64,000 nucleotides of DNA from Ziziphus jujuba (taxonomy: Eukaryota; Streptophyta; Magnoliopsida; Rosales; Rhamnaceae). Below are positions 1 through 11,229 of this stretch, piece by piece (position 1 is the first letter of the stretch; each line of letters opens with the position of its first letter). Under the pieces are notes generated by a model, which did no database searches, was not told the origin of the DNA, and was given only the letters and a program-made list of their open reading frames with translations. Location of the stretch: the NCBI RefSeq assembly GCF_031755915.1, contig NC_083384.1, positions 23,825,001 through 23,889,000 of the forward strand, in the 5' to 3' direction. A program made the position numbers and the translations under genes.

Positions 1-473
1 TACCATCCATATACATTTCAACTTTATTATTTCCAAACAAAAAACTATAACCTTTACTATTCAAAAGAGAAATAGAAAACAAGTTTCTTCTTATTGAAGG
101 TACATAGAAAATTCTTGTAATTCTAAAATATATCCAGTGGCAAGCTTTAACTTGATTGTTCCCATGATATCCATCTTCACTATTGAGCTATCTCCTATAT
201 AAACATACTGCTCAAAATTGATTGGCCCTCTTTGACTTATCATCTCTTACAATGAATTAGTAACATGAATTGTTGCTCCAGTATCTAAGCACCAAGTATT
301 TATAGGTACATCAATAATATTGGTCTCAATTATTAAGATATTATATTTATTCTCTTGCTTTCCCTTCAACCTCCAACAGTCTACCTTTTTGTGTCCAACC
401 TTGTTGTAGTAGGCACACTTTCTATTGAAGTATTCTTTCCTTTCTCCTATGTGAAAGGCTCAATCTTTAGGCT
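1..473 (-). pseudogene. Copia-1 zinc knuckle, aspartic protease and start of pre-integrase region
   Basis: Read on the minus strand, this is the Ty1/copia polyprotein just downstream of gag. A nucleocapsid zinc knuckle lies at about 375-418. It reads CAYYNKVGHKKVDC, so the second Cys of the usual CX2CX4HX4C is Tyr. An aspartic protease active-site segment (WCLDTGATIHVTNS) lies at about 250-298. A pre-integrase-like segment near 90-130 contains a run resembling RRNLFSIS. The knuckle is in a different frame from the gag upstream, and a stop follows the protease motif directly, so the polyprotein is broken. The rest of the element (integrase, RT, RNase H) lies outside the window to the left. Family assignment rests on the gag-knuckle-DTGA order typical of plant copia elements. 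Confidence 0.8.
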
Positions 474-1157
474 TCAAACCATAAAACTTCTTCCTATTAG
501 TTTAAACCCTTGTCCTTTTTTCTGAAAAAACTTCTTGGACTTATCTACCTGATGTGATACCATAGCAATAGATCTTGACCTGTTTAGCTTAATATCATCA
601 TCTTCCTTGACAAGAATAGCAGTCAATTCTTCCAAACTACAACCTTTTTTCTTGGTATTCAAATTAGAACTTATATTATCAAATTGAGATGGAAGATTCT
701 TCATTATAGAATAGGCTAAGAATTCATCTCCAATGTCCATCTTAAGATCCCTTAGTTTATTATAATAATAAGAAAGTAACATAATATGATCCCTTACTCT
801 TTTAACTCCATCATACTTAGTACTATTCAAAAGGTCCAAATAATGATACTTCTCATTCATATCAAATTTGACAAACTTCTTTCCTATCTCCTCAAAAAGT
901 TCCTTTGCAGTTTCCACCTTTGGAATACTTGAATAAATTGATTCATCCATGTAATTCTCCATCATCATCATATAACACTTGTTAGAATGCTTCCGATCCT
1001 CACAAAGTTTCCTAATTGCCGCATTACTCTCATCGGTTGGTATATCTAATGGATCTATCTCCAAAGCCAAATCCAATTTCATAAAGGTCAAATTCATAAC
1101 TAAAGTCTTTTTCCACTTCTGATAATTTGTCACATCTAACTTTATCACGATAGTCAT
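474..1157 (-). pseudogene. Ty1/copia gag (UBN2-type), Copia-1
   Basis: This open frame encodes a retrotransposon capsid precursor. I take the start at 1157, where the protein begins MTIVIKLDVTNYQKWKK, the usual N-terminus of plant copia gag. The frame is open upstream to 1253, but those 32 residues are hydrophobic and not gag-like. About 227 residues follow, mostly helical, with the LEELTAIL-type segment of the gag_pre/UBN2 family near the C-terminus. The frame ends at 474, before the zinc knuckle, which lies in another frame, so a frameshift separates the two. It is a long, fairly intact gag attached to a broken pol. Capsid function is known for the family; activity here is unlikely. Confidence 0.85.
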
Positions 1158-1236
1158 TGGAAGAGAATTTGAGGTGCTCCTAGCTATGAAAATAGCAAAT
1201 ATAACAAGGCATTCAAAACATAAAACAATAACTATT

Positions 1237-1328
1237 TTCCAACCCCTTAACACAAAACATAAAATATTAATATTAATAGGGTTTCCAACCCCTCAACATA
1301 AAAGATAAAATATCAATATCGACAGGGT
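1237..1328. repeat. 46-bp direct tandem duplication in copia leader
   Basis: Two adjacent copies (1237-1282 and 1283-1328) both begin TTCCAACCCC and end AGGGT, with a handful of substitutions between them. They lie just upstream of the Copia-1 gag start, in the untranslated leader of the minus-strand element. Confidence 0.75.
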
Positions 1329-1918
1329 CTTTATAGCGTTAAAGATACACTTTCATGAATCAGGGATATTCAACCAAATAACCACAATCAAATGCATTGA
1401 ACTGAATCACCAGCAGGGTAACTCAGAATTTGCGATTCATGGCATTTAATCAATTTCCATTGTCATTCCAGGTATCATACAAAGCAACTAAACCCACCGA
1501 TAGGGTAGCCCAGTTACCATTATAGACCCTGGTTAATAAATGGGAGACAAAAATAACGTATTAACAATTTTATGAAATAGGTAAATATAAAACTCCCCAT
1601 CCACTATGCCAACATACATTACATTGGTACACATAACGCAGGCAAAATAAGTCTTGTGACAAGTGAGTACCTAAAATCCCACACTACTATACCAACTAGG
1701 CACAAAGTCTCTTCAATGAAAGCTAACACAATCCAATACTGAACGTAGATATGTAATTTAATTCAAGAAATTTGGAATGAAATAAATAAACAATAAATGA
1801 ATAAATAACAAATTTTCCTTTTTTTAAAATATTATTAAACAATAGGTAAATAAATAAACAAAACAATCAAATAAATAAATAAATAAATACCCCTTTTAAC
1901 AAAATTTTTTTTGGCTCA
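1329..1918 (-). other. Untranslated leader of Copia-1, no gene seen
   Basis: AT-rich sequence without a supported ORF. Around 1400-1470 it resembles the leader of the second copia element (about 61,500-61,586): both have an ATTCATGG...TCAATTT stretch. I looked for a primer binding site on the minus strand and found no convincing match to a tRNA 3' end. AAAT-type simple repeats occupy about 1790-1900. Confidence 0.45.
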
Positions 1919-1921
1919 TAC

Positions 1922-2099
1922 TGATGTCAGCACAGATGACATCATTATGCTGACATCATCATAGAGGCCCACGTTGATGTCAGCACTCACACAATGCTGA
2001 CATCATCGTGGACATCAACTCCTACACACGATATGTTGTATGACATCACGATGATGTCATATTAATATCACCTCCAGACGACACATTGTGCTGATGTCA
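1922..2099. promoter_or_regulatory. Cluster of eight TGATGTCA/TGACATCA octamers
   Basis: The octamer TGATGTCA or its reverse complement occurs exactly at 1922, 1937, 1951, 1975, 1998, 2041, 2052 and 2092. That is eight copies in 178 bp, in both orientations. Neighbouring inverted copies could pair into short hairpins. The motif is one base away from the palindromic bZIP core TGACGTCA. It lies in the LTR/leader portion of Copia-1. A role as a binding-site cluster is inference; the density and exactness are visible directly. Confidence 0.55.
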
Positions 2100-3234
2100 G
2101 CCTTAGATGACATGTTGTATGTATCATCCTCAAACCCAGTCGGGTCACCCGGGTTGACCTAGTTGTAGGGAAACAGGTCACATGATTTGGTTTTGACCCA
2201 ATCATAACTTGCCATTTCGACCACCATTTCCAACCGTTCAATAGTGTTCCAACCATTTGGTGATGAGCAAGTGGAATCCGGCCTCAATTTTGATAAATTT
2301 CAACTCAAAATTAAAGATTTATCAATTTGAATTGCATGGGTTCTTAATGGGTTTTACAAAATTTGTGACTTTTACATCAAAATTAAAACTCATAATGCAT
2401 TTAACCCACGTAAAAACTGGATCCCACAATACCCAGGCCAAGAACTTAAGAGAAACAATTTTTTATTTTTATTTTATTTTTTTTATTTTAAAGCACAACC
2501 CGATTTATTCAAAGAAAATAAACGTAGGACTTATGCATGTATATATGTTTCACTGACAACATGTAACCTAAAAAAACTCATAGATCCATGCGAGAAGCAA
2601 AATAAAATAAAGAAACATATATTTGGATCACACAGATCATTCAATAGCCGCATACAGTAATCATCCGAACATAGTCAATATAACGACAAATCACAAGGAA
2701 ATTTATTATGCATATTAACGAAAGCTCTTATACAAATTGTAAGAATTTATTTTAATTATGCGAATCTGAAATATACATAATAAATTCAAATTAAAGGATA
2801 AAATACTAATCTCTAAATGCAGTTATTGATAAATTTAATCTTTAATCCTGCAAAATAGAAAACAACGTAATAGTAGTGCCTATGGACACACTACTTTCAA
2901 ACCACTCTTAAACTGATTTTTGAAAACCCTAATCACAAAAAATACAGTACATATTTGTTTACTTACCCTAGACCTTTTTATAGTCTTTACAAGTTAAACT
3001 TATTTATTAATTTTAACGCATACCAAAATAATAATAATTTAATAATATAATAATAATAAAAATATAGATAAGTTAAATGGGTTTTGAAAGAGAGTTGATA
3101 TTCCAGTCCAATAGACCAACTGGAGTATTATAGAGTGTGTATGACTAAAGGCTCTACTACAAAATAATTAACAAGTCAGTCTCATTAATGGCATAAATGA
3201 GTTCTGTAAGTGAGTAAATGATTATGCTAAGTCC
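2100..3234 (-). mobile_element. Probable 5' LTR remnant of Copia-1 (boundaries uncertain)
   Basis: This lies upstream of gag on the minus strand, where the 5' LTR of Copia-1 should be. A TATAAAAAGG box on the minus strand at 2973-2982 would direct transcription towards gag. The part from about 2820 to 3234 shares a diverged but collinear arrangement with 15,990-16,400, including GTGCCTA...ACACTAC and ATTATAGAG..GTATG. That is expected if both are LTRs of one family. I could not define clean TG..CA ends or a target-site duplication. Confidence 0.45.
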
Positions 3235-3286
3235 ACAAATATTTATTTATGTAACAAAAAATTCTATAAGTAGCTCTAATGATAAA

Positions 3287-3323
<37 letters not shown>

Positions 3324-3760
3324 TAGTATTAATTTATAGGATTAAATACTTCTTTTTTTTTTGGGTAAATATGATTAAATATACTTTGCCTTTGAACTAT
3401 TATATCTTTTGTATATTAACATTTAAACTTAAAAAAAAATGTTGCATTGCCAATTTCCATTTTTTTTTTAAGTAAATATTGTATGTTATTATATAAACTA
3501 TTATTTTTATATCATTTCAGTTTAATTCTTTTATTTTTTTTCTATAAACTTAGTAAAATTATATTATAAATGTCGATTAAAATTGAAATAAAATAGAATA
3601 AAATTATATTATTTATATATGATTAATTTTTTAAAGTTCATCCATAAAAAATGTAAAATTAAATTAAAACGATATAAAAGTAATAATTTATGTGACATTT
3701 TTAAGTTTAAATGATAAAACGTAAAAATAAATAAATAAACAAATAAAGTATCCTTGCATT
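3235..3760. other. AT-rich intergenic sequence upstream of the CHCH gene
   Basis: Very AT-rich, with a TAA/ATA microsatellite around 3290-3320 and homopolymer runs. No gene is supported. It separates the copia remnant from the CT-rich leader of the next gene. Confidence 0.6.
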
Positions 3761-6742
3761 TTCCCCTGCTTAACCCACACGTAAAAAATCACTCGTCCAT
3801 TCGACCCTCTCTCTGTCTCCCTCTCTCTCTCTCTCGTACTTTTTGCCTTTTATTCACCGGTGTCCGTTGGCGCCGTTCGTCGATTCCTTCCTTCAGCCCG
3901 TCTGTAAGTATTTTTTCTCTTCTACATCTCATGAATTTTTTTATATATTTTTCCATGGTTTTTAGGGCTATTTTTTATTTTTATTTTTTGGTTCCTATCA
4001 AATTGGTACTCATTCACTCTCTCAACCCGATTATCTCACTCTGATGTTGGATCTGTTTCATGGCTCCACTTTTTAAATGCAGGATTTTCGTCCCTCACTG
4101 TAAAATCCCTTTGAGAAAACTGTTCCATCCTGAAAGAAAGTGGGGTTGTATTGTGATAAATCCCCACCATTCATATTAAAATCATAATCCATTTTTTAGG
4201 AGCTGAATTGAACATATGGACATGTTTTTAAATGGATTTGGTGGTGCCTAAATATTTTGTTGTTGCCTATAAGTGTATATATATGTGTTCTTATGCATAT
4301 GTTTGAAAACCAAGTTATAATGTATTTGCTGCTTAGAAGTTAGAAACCAATGACTATGGCTGGAAGATAGCTCAGTAGAATGAAATTCCTATAAATGGAT
4401 ATTTTTCATCAAATTTGCAAGTGACTTTTTTTACTTATAGGTATGACTTTTGATGTTAGGAGGAACTGGTCAAGTTCAAATTATGGCCAAAGCTCTTTAT
4501 GGAAATTGAGGTTGTAGATTTCTTCCTTTGTTATGTTCTGAGGGTCGACTACCCTATTCTTGTTATTTAGCACAAAACAAACCTACAAAACAATTAATAT
4601 TAACCAGTGTTTGTCTTAGTTCCTTTTACATTAAATTAATTCGCCTAATTTCTTGTCTCTGGAAGAAGAATTGGCCTTTTACATTTTTCATTCGCTGGGT
4701 TTTGTTTCTGCTTATGTAAAACACACACACACATACACGTGACTCATTTATATTGATTGTTTCATCGCTTTGTTTTTGCATTTACCAGTTTATTAACGAT
4801 GCTTGATGCTACAATCTTCCCAAAATATATTAAGCTTATGTTCTGTTTGTGTAGTAGTTTATTTTTATTTTTATTTTTTATTTATTTGTCTACTTCCAAA
4901 CTTAATTCTTTTGAAAGATTATTCCGTATTTTTCTAGTGTTTAAAGACACGTTTTAATATTATTTCTCTTTTAAGTGGTCGGTGATAGCTGCGACTTGAA
5001 GCTATTTCTGCTTTTCCTTAAGTTTTGAAATTGAATATTCTAATGCATTATTTACTGTATTTCCAGATTATATATAGGAAGATTGATGATGGTATTAAAT
5101 CTGCACATGCAATGCATGTGGTCAAAACTAGATTTTGAAGAAATATAATAGACTAGAACTGTTATTCTGTTTTGCATTCTCCATAGTAAAATTACACGCA
5201 GATGGTGTAGTCTTCTATGTCAAACCTTTTACTAGTGAACTATCCAGGGATAATGTTGTCTACTAAGAATTCTTTCCCTAATATCCCATCAATCTCCATA
5301 GAAAGCCCTTCTGGCAATGCCCCAATTCTTAGTGATCCACCCATCAAAAGCAGTTATCTCCAGTAACTACTCCTTTCTAGTTTTCTGACTGCGATGGCTT
5401 GATCTCCAGAGCTGAGCATTTGTCATTTTTATTTGATAAAACAAACACAGAAAAAAAAAAAAAAGCAAGTAATTATTCAAAAACGACCGTTCTTTTGACT
5501 TTCTTGGAAACCAAACAACAACTAAGATGTAAATTGGAAAAAAAAAAAAAAGTTCTAATACATATCCTGAAAGAAAGCAGATTTACCTTATATGTTTCTC
5601 TCTGTTTGTTATCCTGATTCTGTTTTCCTTTCTCTTTCATATTAGCAAAGATTAGTTGAACTTTTTAAATTTATATGTACAACATTTTCTGACTTTATAT
5701 GAAATTCAGATATTATTATTCTTGATAATCTTCATTTGGATCAATATTGTTGTCATGACTGTGTTCTGGATTTTTTTTCTTCTGTTTCATATTTATCGAT
5801 ACTTGTTCCTTGGGAACCTAACCCTTATGACATTAGTTTACTAGGGAAATGCGAAATGAAAATAGCTATAGAATCAAGCTTATAATATTTGATTTTCTGC
5901 CATAGAAAGGCTGCAAAAAGTCAGCATCGCTATCATAGATTGTTTAGAGTTTTAAGTAAAAGAGCTATAGGTTCAGAGTTATTTTGGTGGCAGATTGAAA
6001 GAACTTCTCAAGTTTGGAAATTCAAGCTTTCACTGTAAACCGTAAAAACTTTGAAGGCCTGAATTTAATGTGATTTTTATTGAGAAGTGGATGATGAGAC
6101 TTGTAGGAAGTCTATATTAATGATTAGACTCCATGGTATTTTAGCTTTTGTAATTGTTGTTATTGTCACCACTTACATGCTTTACATGTGTTTTTCTTTA
6201 CTTAACTCTCTAGAGTTACTATCATAGTGAGAGGTGAACTTGTTACTTCTTGGCTTTGATATGAGCTTGTAGCTGATTTATTGATCCATGGTTTCGTCTG
6301 TTACTCTTAAATGGTCTAAAGTCAAAACAAACATCAATATTTATTTGTTCAAACTGAGTTGTGGGTGTATAATTTCCATTGTCCAATCGATGCTGGAAAG
6401 TCAACTATTTATGCTCTCTTCTCTCATGTTTGTATTAGGCTTTATGATATGAGCTTTTATATTTGATGGTTGTTAGGCTAGTTGTTTGTTAGATTGTTTT
6501 CTATTAAGAAATGTTTGTCTGGCTAAATAGCAATGCTAAATATCATCCTTCTTTCTTTTGAACCAAGATGCTCCTTGGTTCAAAACATCATTTTGTACCT
6601 TTCATTTAATTTCCTTTAACTCCGCCTGAAAGATTATATTTGCTTATTCATTTTTGGTAAATTGTGGTTATCAGAGTGTATGATGGGTCATCTGATAAAT
6701 TAGACTAATGCAATTAATAACTTTCTTTGACAATCTTAAGCC

Positions 6743-6773
<31 letters not shown>

Positions 6774-7852
6774 GAGAGTCTAAATTCCACCTGCCGAATG
6801 ATTCTAACATTACATGGAAACATTTTTGTATCTATATAACAAATGTTTGGGTAATAGATATTTTAAACTTTGAGAGACTAATATAATTTCTCAGAAAGAT
6901 AAAGAGTATGACTCTAACCTTAGGTGGTGGCTGGTGTTAGTATACCCTATTTGGGTATCCTTTTAGCATTATTGGAGCTTCTCCGAGGGGTGTGAAGCCC
7001 ATTTTCTTCTGTCTTGCCCTGTGCTTGTATCTTTGTTGTTCTGGGTTTTAACTTTATTTTATTTTATTTTTTTTTCTCTGTTCTCTCTTTTTTTTCCTGC
7101 ACTTGCTTTAGTAGCTAGCATGAAGAGGACAAGAAGAATACTTTTCTGTAAGGTTTATTTGTTTTCTTCATTGATTTAGAGTTCCCTAGAATCATCATGC
7201 TGATTTTCAGAAGTTTGATTTTGAGTTACATTTCTTAGTTTGTCCTTCCTCCCCAAGGGCTTTTGCGATTTGCCAGTAATCAACTTATTTAAGAAATGTA
7301 GGAGAGTGTACTAATCACTAAGCATTTCTTTCCTGCGCTCTTGTTCTTTGAGCAAGTCTGACTTAAATATGTGTATTTTTACACGGATAATGTTTTACTC
7401 AATCATTGAGGGGCCATTCTTGCACCAGTGGATGTTTGGACAAATCTACTGGTTGGCTTTGACCAACATTGATACATACAACATGTAAAGTAAATTTTGT
7501 AGCATGGGCTTGAGTTTTGCAGGTTTAGAAGTTCAAAGGAGGTGAGTCCTTGTTGTATTCTTGTGTATTTTTTGTTAGGAGTTCAGAGAATCACAGACAG
7601 CAACCTGAGCTTGTTGCTACATTATATTATGCATTTGGTGTTGGACGAAGCATTTACATTGTATGATTCTATATTTTCACTGTTGACTATAATTTGGAGC
7701 CAGAAATTAAAGTTTCATTATTAGTGTCAAGAGTTTGAAGAAAGTTTGGTTTACTGGGTATTGGATTCTGAGCCACCGCTGCCACTTCTATTGACGTTTA
7801 ATTCTTCTTCTTCTTTTCTATTTTTTTTTTTTTTCTTTTTTCAGGGAGCACT
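3761..7852 (+). other. Putative 5' UTR exon and long leader intron of the CHCH gene
   Basis: A CT-rich leader (CTCTCT runs at about 3807-3834) ends at a good donor, TCT|GTAAGT, with GT at 3904. The matching acceptor is the long T-rich tract ending TTTTTTCAG at 7844, eight bases before the start codon. The roughly 3.9 kb between is AT-rich and holds only short unsupported ORFs, consistent with an intron in the 5' UTR. A possible 19-nt untranslated exon lies at 7523-7541, between TTTTGCAG and GTGAGT. A 20-plus-base T run is at about 6752-6773. No transcript data are available, so exon limits are inferred. Confidence 0.5.
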
Positions 7853-8380
7853 ATGGATGAGTTTAGCATTCAGATTAGCAGAAACCTGGTTAATAGGCTA
7901 GCTGATGATTCTGAGAAGTCGAAGAAGAAAAAAAGAACTAAAATTAAGGTGCCACGAGAGCCACAACGACCCCAAACTAAGATAACTCAAAAGCAGGCTT
8001 TTGATGATTCTGAAACACAAAAGGGGGCAACTGCTACTGGATGGCCACTTCAGTCTCCATTGTTCCTGCCTGCTCCTGCACAGAATGCCAATGCAGAATT
8101 AGATGCAATCCGATCATTAATTCAAGACAGTGAGCGGGTACTGGAGAGGTTGCATAAGCAGGAGGAGAACATGGTTCAGGAAGTAACTCAAAGAGCAAAG
8201 GATCTCCGTGATAAGGAGTTCAAGCTTCCGTACCAGAAGCCTATGCCCTGTTTGGCTGAGACTGAGGCTTGCTTGGCATGCTACCAGGAGCATGTCAAGG
8301 ATCCTTTGAAATGTGCTCATCTTGTTCGAAATTTTGCAGATTGTGCTCGAAGAGTTCGGCAGCAAGTGAACTCGGCGTAG
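7853..8380 (+). CDS. CHCH-domain protein, Mic19/CHCHD3-like (MICOS)
   Basis: This encodes a 175-residue protein. The C-terminus has a twin CX9C motif: C133-X9-C143, ten residues, then C154-X9-C164. This is the coiled-coil-helix-coiled-coil-helix fold oxidised by Mia40 in the mitochondrial intermembrane space. The N-terminus (SIQISRNLVNRLADDSEK) resembles the conserved start of the animal Mic19/Mic25 family, and a charged predicted coiled coil covers about residues 80-120. Residues 22-33 are Lys/Arg-rich. There is no signal peptide or membrane segment, as expected for a soluble Mia40 substrate. Mic19 belongs to the MICOS complex at cristae junctions; that role here is inferred from motif spacing and N-terminal similarity. 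The start is the first ATG after the predicted acceptor (CAG at 7842-7844). The coding part is a single exon. It could instead be another CHCH family member. Confidence 0.8.
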   Translation: MDEFSIQISRNLVNRLADDSEKSKKKKRTKIKVPREPQRPQTKITQKQAFDDSETQKGATATGWPLQSPLFLPAPAQNANAELDAIRSLIQDSERVLERLHKQEENMVQEVTQRAKDLRDKEFKLPYQKPMPCLAETEACLACYQEHVKDPLKCAHLVRNFADCARRVRQQVNSA

Positions 8381-9480
8381 TAGGTCACAAACATGAGTGA
8401 GACCTGATTTTGAAATTTTTGCAGTACAAAATAAGCCAAATACTAATTCATCTCTTTGGACGACTTGCTGTATTCTCTTACTGCTGTTTGACCTATTTGT
8501 TGAATCTGAATTTACTACAGCTCCATACTGTTACTATGCTCGAGGGACAATTCAAATACTAACCATTTTAGAGTTTTTCAAACTGCGTTATGTATCCCCC
8601 CAGTCCGAAAAACTTTTTACTTGTTCCACTGATTCAGCCAGGAAGTCCGCATAACTTTGAGTCTATTAGTACTAAATTATTTACGATAGAATTCTATGCA
8701 CCAAGTTTGTTTTTACCCGCAACGATTTCCTGTGTTATATGTTCAAAATGTTTTCCATGAATGAACGTGTTTCTTTTTCATGCAAGCATGGTTCAATCCG
8801 TTAGCCAGAGAACCACTATTTTTGCTAATTTAGAATATTTTTTCTGTTCTTAGAAAGTATTTTTTGCACACTTAAGCTTTCTACTAAAATTTTAATTTAT
8901 TTCTTACACTAATCTTTTCATGATTATAATACCCAAAATCTGTCTTATAGTCTAGTTTTTCACGTCTGAGGCAAGATGGATTTTATGATAGGATACAATT
9001 ACTTTTATATTTTTAAGAGTGGGTACGTATATATATTCTGAGTTTCATGGTCGAGGAGAATGATAATACATATGTATGTCTGCAATCTTTTTTTACTTTA
9101 TTATTATTATTATTATTACTAAAAGCATAAAATTTGAATGGAAAAATTTTATTAGACGAAAAAAATAACACTTTTTTTTTTTTAAACAAGATAAATGTCA
9201 ATAATGTTTAAATCATTTTACTTTTTTGTTTATTTAATTTTTCTAAAAAAAAATATTTATTTATTGAAGCCTCATCTAAAGTTGACGTTACTTTATTAAT
9301 TTCATTTAAAAGATAAGATTCAGTATAATTCAATGGTTGTAAAAAAATATCCATAGTTTAAACTATGATGCATTTTACTTTCTTATTTATTTATTTCTAA
9401 CAAGAAAAATGTCAATTATTGTCTAGATCGTTTTGCATTTGATTGGCACTTCTAGACTTTAGGACATGAAAAACACGCGC
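8381..9480. other. 3' UTR of the CHCH gene and intergenic DNA
   Basis: The first few hundred bases after the stop probably form the 3' UTR; I see no canonical AATAAA. From about 8870 the sequence becomes AT-rich, with a TTA microsatellite around 9098-9117 and T/A runs. No gene is supported. Confidence 0.45.
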
Positions 9481-9484
9481 AAAT

Positions 9485-9490
9485 CACGTG
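9485..9490. promoter_or_regulatory. G-box CACGTG upstream of the hAT-derived gene
   Basis: A perfect CACGTG lies in a locally GC-richer stretch (about 9470-9620) just before the inferred leader of the downstream gene. The G-box is a known plant bZIP/bHLH site; its use here is inference. Confidence 0.35.
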
Positions 9491-11229
9491 ACAGATGGTA
9501 GGGGTACGATTTCCACGCTTCCTCGCGTAAAAAGCAAGGCGAGGACCACTAAATTATCGCCGTGGATTTCATTTCCTCGGTACCATTCCATCCTCCAAAT
9601 CGCCGATCCCATCTTTCAGATTCCGACCATTCCCATTTTTTCTCTGGCCCCACTCTCAAATCCTAACTCCAAACAAAGTACGGCTCCCTCACATATTTTT
9701 TGTACGACCAGGTACTCAACCCAGGTATTCCCTCTTCTCTCTCTCCGAAACCTAAGCACTCATATAAAGATGCTCTGTTTCTTTTAGCTTTCAAGGTCAG
9801 GAGAAGTTCAGTTTTCTCTATTTTGGTGCTTAGATTTTTCTCATTTTATATTAATAATTTGATTTTTTTTTTTTTTTTCAATTAAGAACTAGTCAATGAT
9901 GGTGTTGATTTTTGCAGATAATTTGGCTTTTAAGTTTCACTTATCCTAGAATATCTAACTGACATAAAATTCAACCTATTTAACTTAAAAATGGTATAAG
10001 GAATACCAAGCAGCTACTTGTAATTTTGGATGCAGTTATTAAAGATTTTGCATTGTTTTATTAATTAAAGTTGGTAACTTTCAGGAATATCTTGTGAAAC
10101 ATTTCATAGAACTTGGTAAATAAAAATAAATAAATAAATAAATAAAATAATAACCCATTTGTGGATGTAGATGGACATATTATTTACTTAAATGTTTGAT
10201 GAATTCTCTTTGCAGTTTGATTGATAAATTCTTGGGCAATGGTTGTATTAAAAATTTTGAGCACAGTTTAATCATATGGATGAGATATAATGTGCTGATC
10301 CGATATTAGGATTTTCCAAAATCCAAATTGTTATAGCTTACACAAAGAAGGATCTGAGAATAACTGTAATTTAGTTGGCATTGGTGTAGAAGTGTTTGTT
10401 TCTTTTTAACCAACGTAACAGGTTCAATTTTAGCTGCATAGCAAAGAGCAAAGATGGGTCCGGTTTGTTTTCACATAATTGTGTAAGTATGCATGAGGAC
10501 TTGCTTTGACTTTATAAAGACAGTTTGCATGATGAGCATTTGTTGTAAAGTCTTGGTTTGTAAAGTATTGTTGCTGTCTCTCACTTTCGGTGTTTCTCAA
10601 GCTTCATATGTTGTTAACTCAGTGGGAATGTTATCCATATGAGAAAAGTTTTCTTATTTTTTATTTTTTATTTTTTAAAGCATCTATGTAGTTCAACCTT
10701 GTTCCATATGCCCATTAAATTGCCAACTCTTGCGACCTTCATCCTCTAATGGGCAAATGAAGAAGAGCAAACAACTTAATGAATATGATGGCTGACCAAG
10801 TACATGAACTGGTGAATAATATCATAGATTGTTGGCATTGTCGGATATAAAAAGTCAACTGCCTACTTGCAAGTTTGAGTGACAGGAACCCTTTTTTGGA
10901 TACTTTAGACTGTCGATATTCCTTCTATGACACGAGGGTTTAAAGAATGCTAATTGAATCTTCAAATCAGAAATTCACCTTATCCATGCCAGTGACCCCA
11001 GAGACATTTGGATATTTTAATTGCTTCTATTGATCTCCATTTATCTACTGGGCCTCTGGTAACGTCTTGAGACTATTTGTATTTTCTGTTTTTTCCCGTT
11101 TCTATTATTATGTTCAATCATTTTGCTTTTGTTTCAAAATCATGTTAGCTTTGATGTGTGTTCTTCTAATATTTATCTACATTTAGACGAGGTAATGAAT
11201 TTTATTGAACTTTTGAATTGTAGAAGACA
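9491..11229 (+). other. Putative 5' UTR exon(s) and leader intron(s) of the hAT-derived gene
   Basis: GC-richer, CT-rich leader-like sequence at about 9500-9790 has possible donors after CCAG near 9711 and 9724 and after TTTCAAG near 9796. It is followed by about 1.4 kb of T-rich intron-like sequence. The final acceptor is TTGTAG at 11,223, six bases before the ATG at 11,230. The intron arrangement is not resolved from sequence alone. A TAAA/AAAT microsatellite lies at about 10,120-10,150. Confidence 0.4.

Noticed and set aside
1158..1253. N-terminal extension of Copia-1 gag
   Set aside because: The 32 extra residues are hydrophobic and unlike gag; the downstream Met begins the typical gag N-terminus.
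3754..5844. Several 60-100-codon forward frames in the CHCH leader intron
   Set aside because: Composition is T-rich intron sequence translated as Phe/Leu/Ser; no domains and no shared frame.
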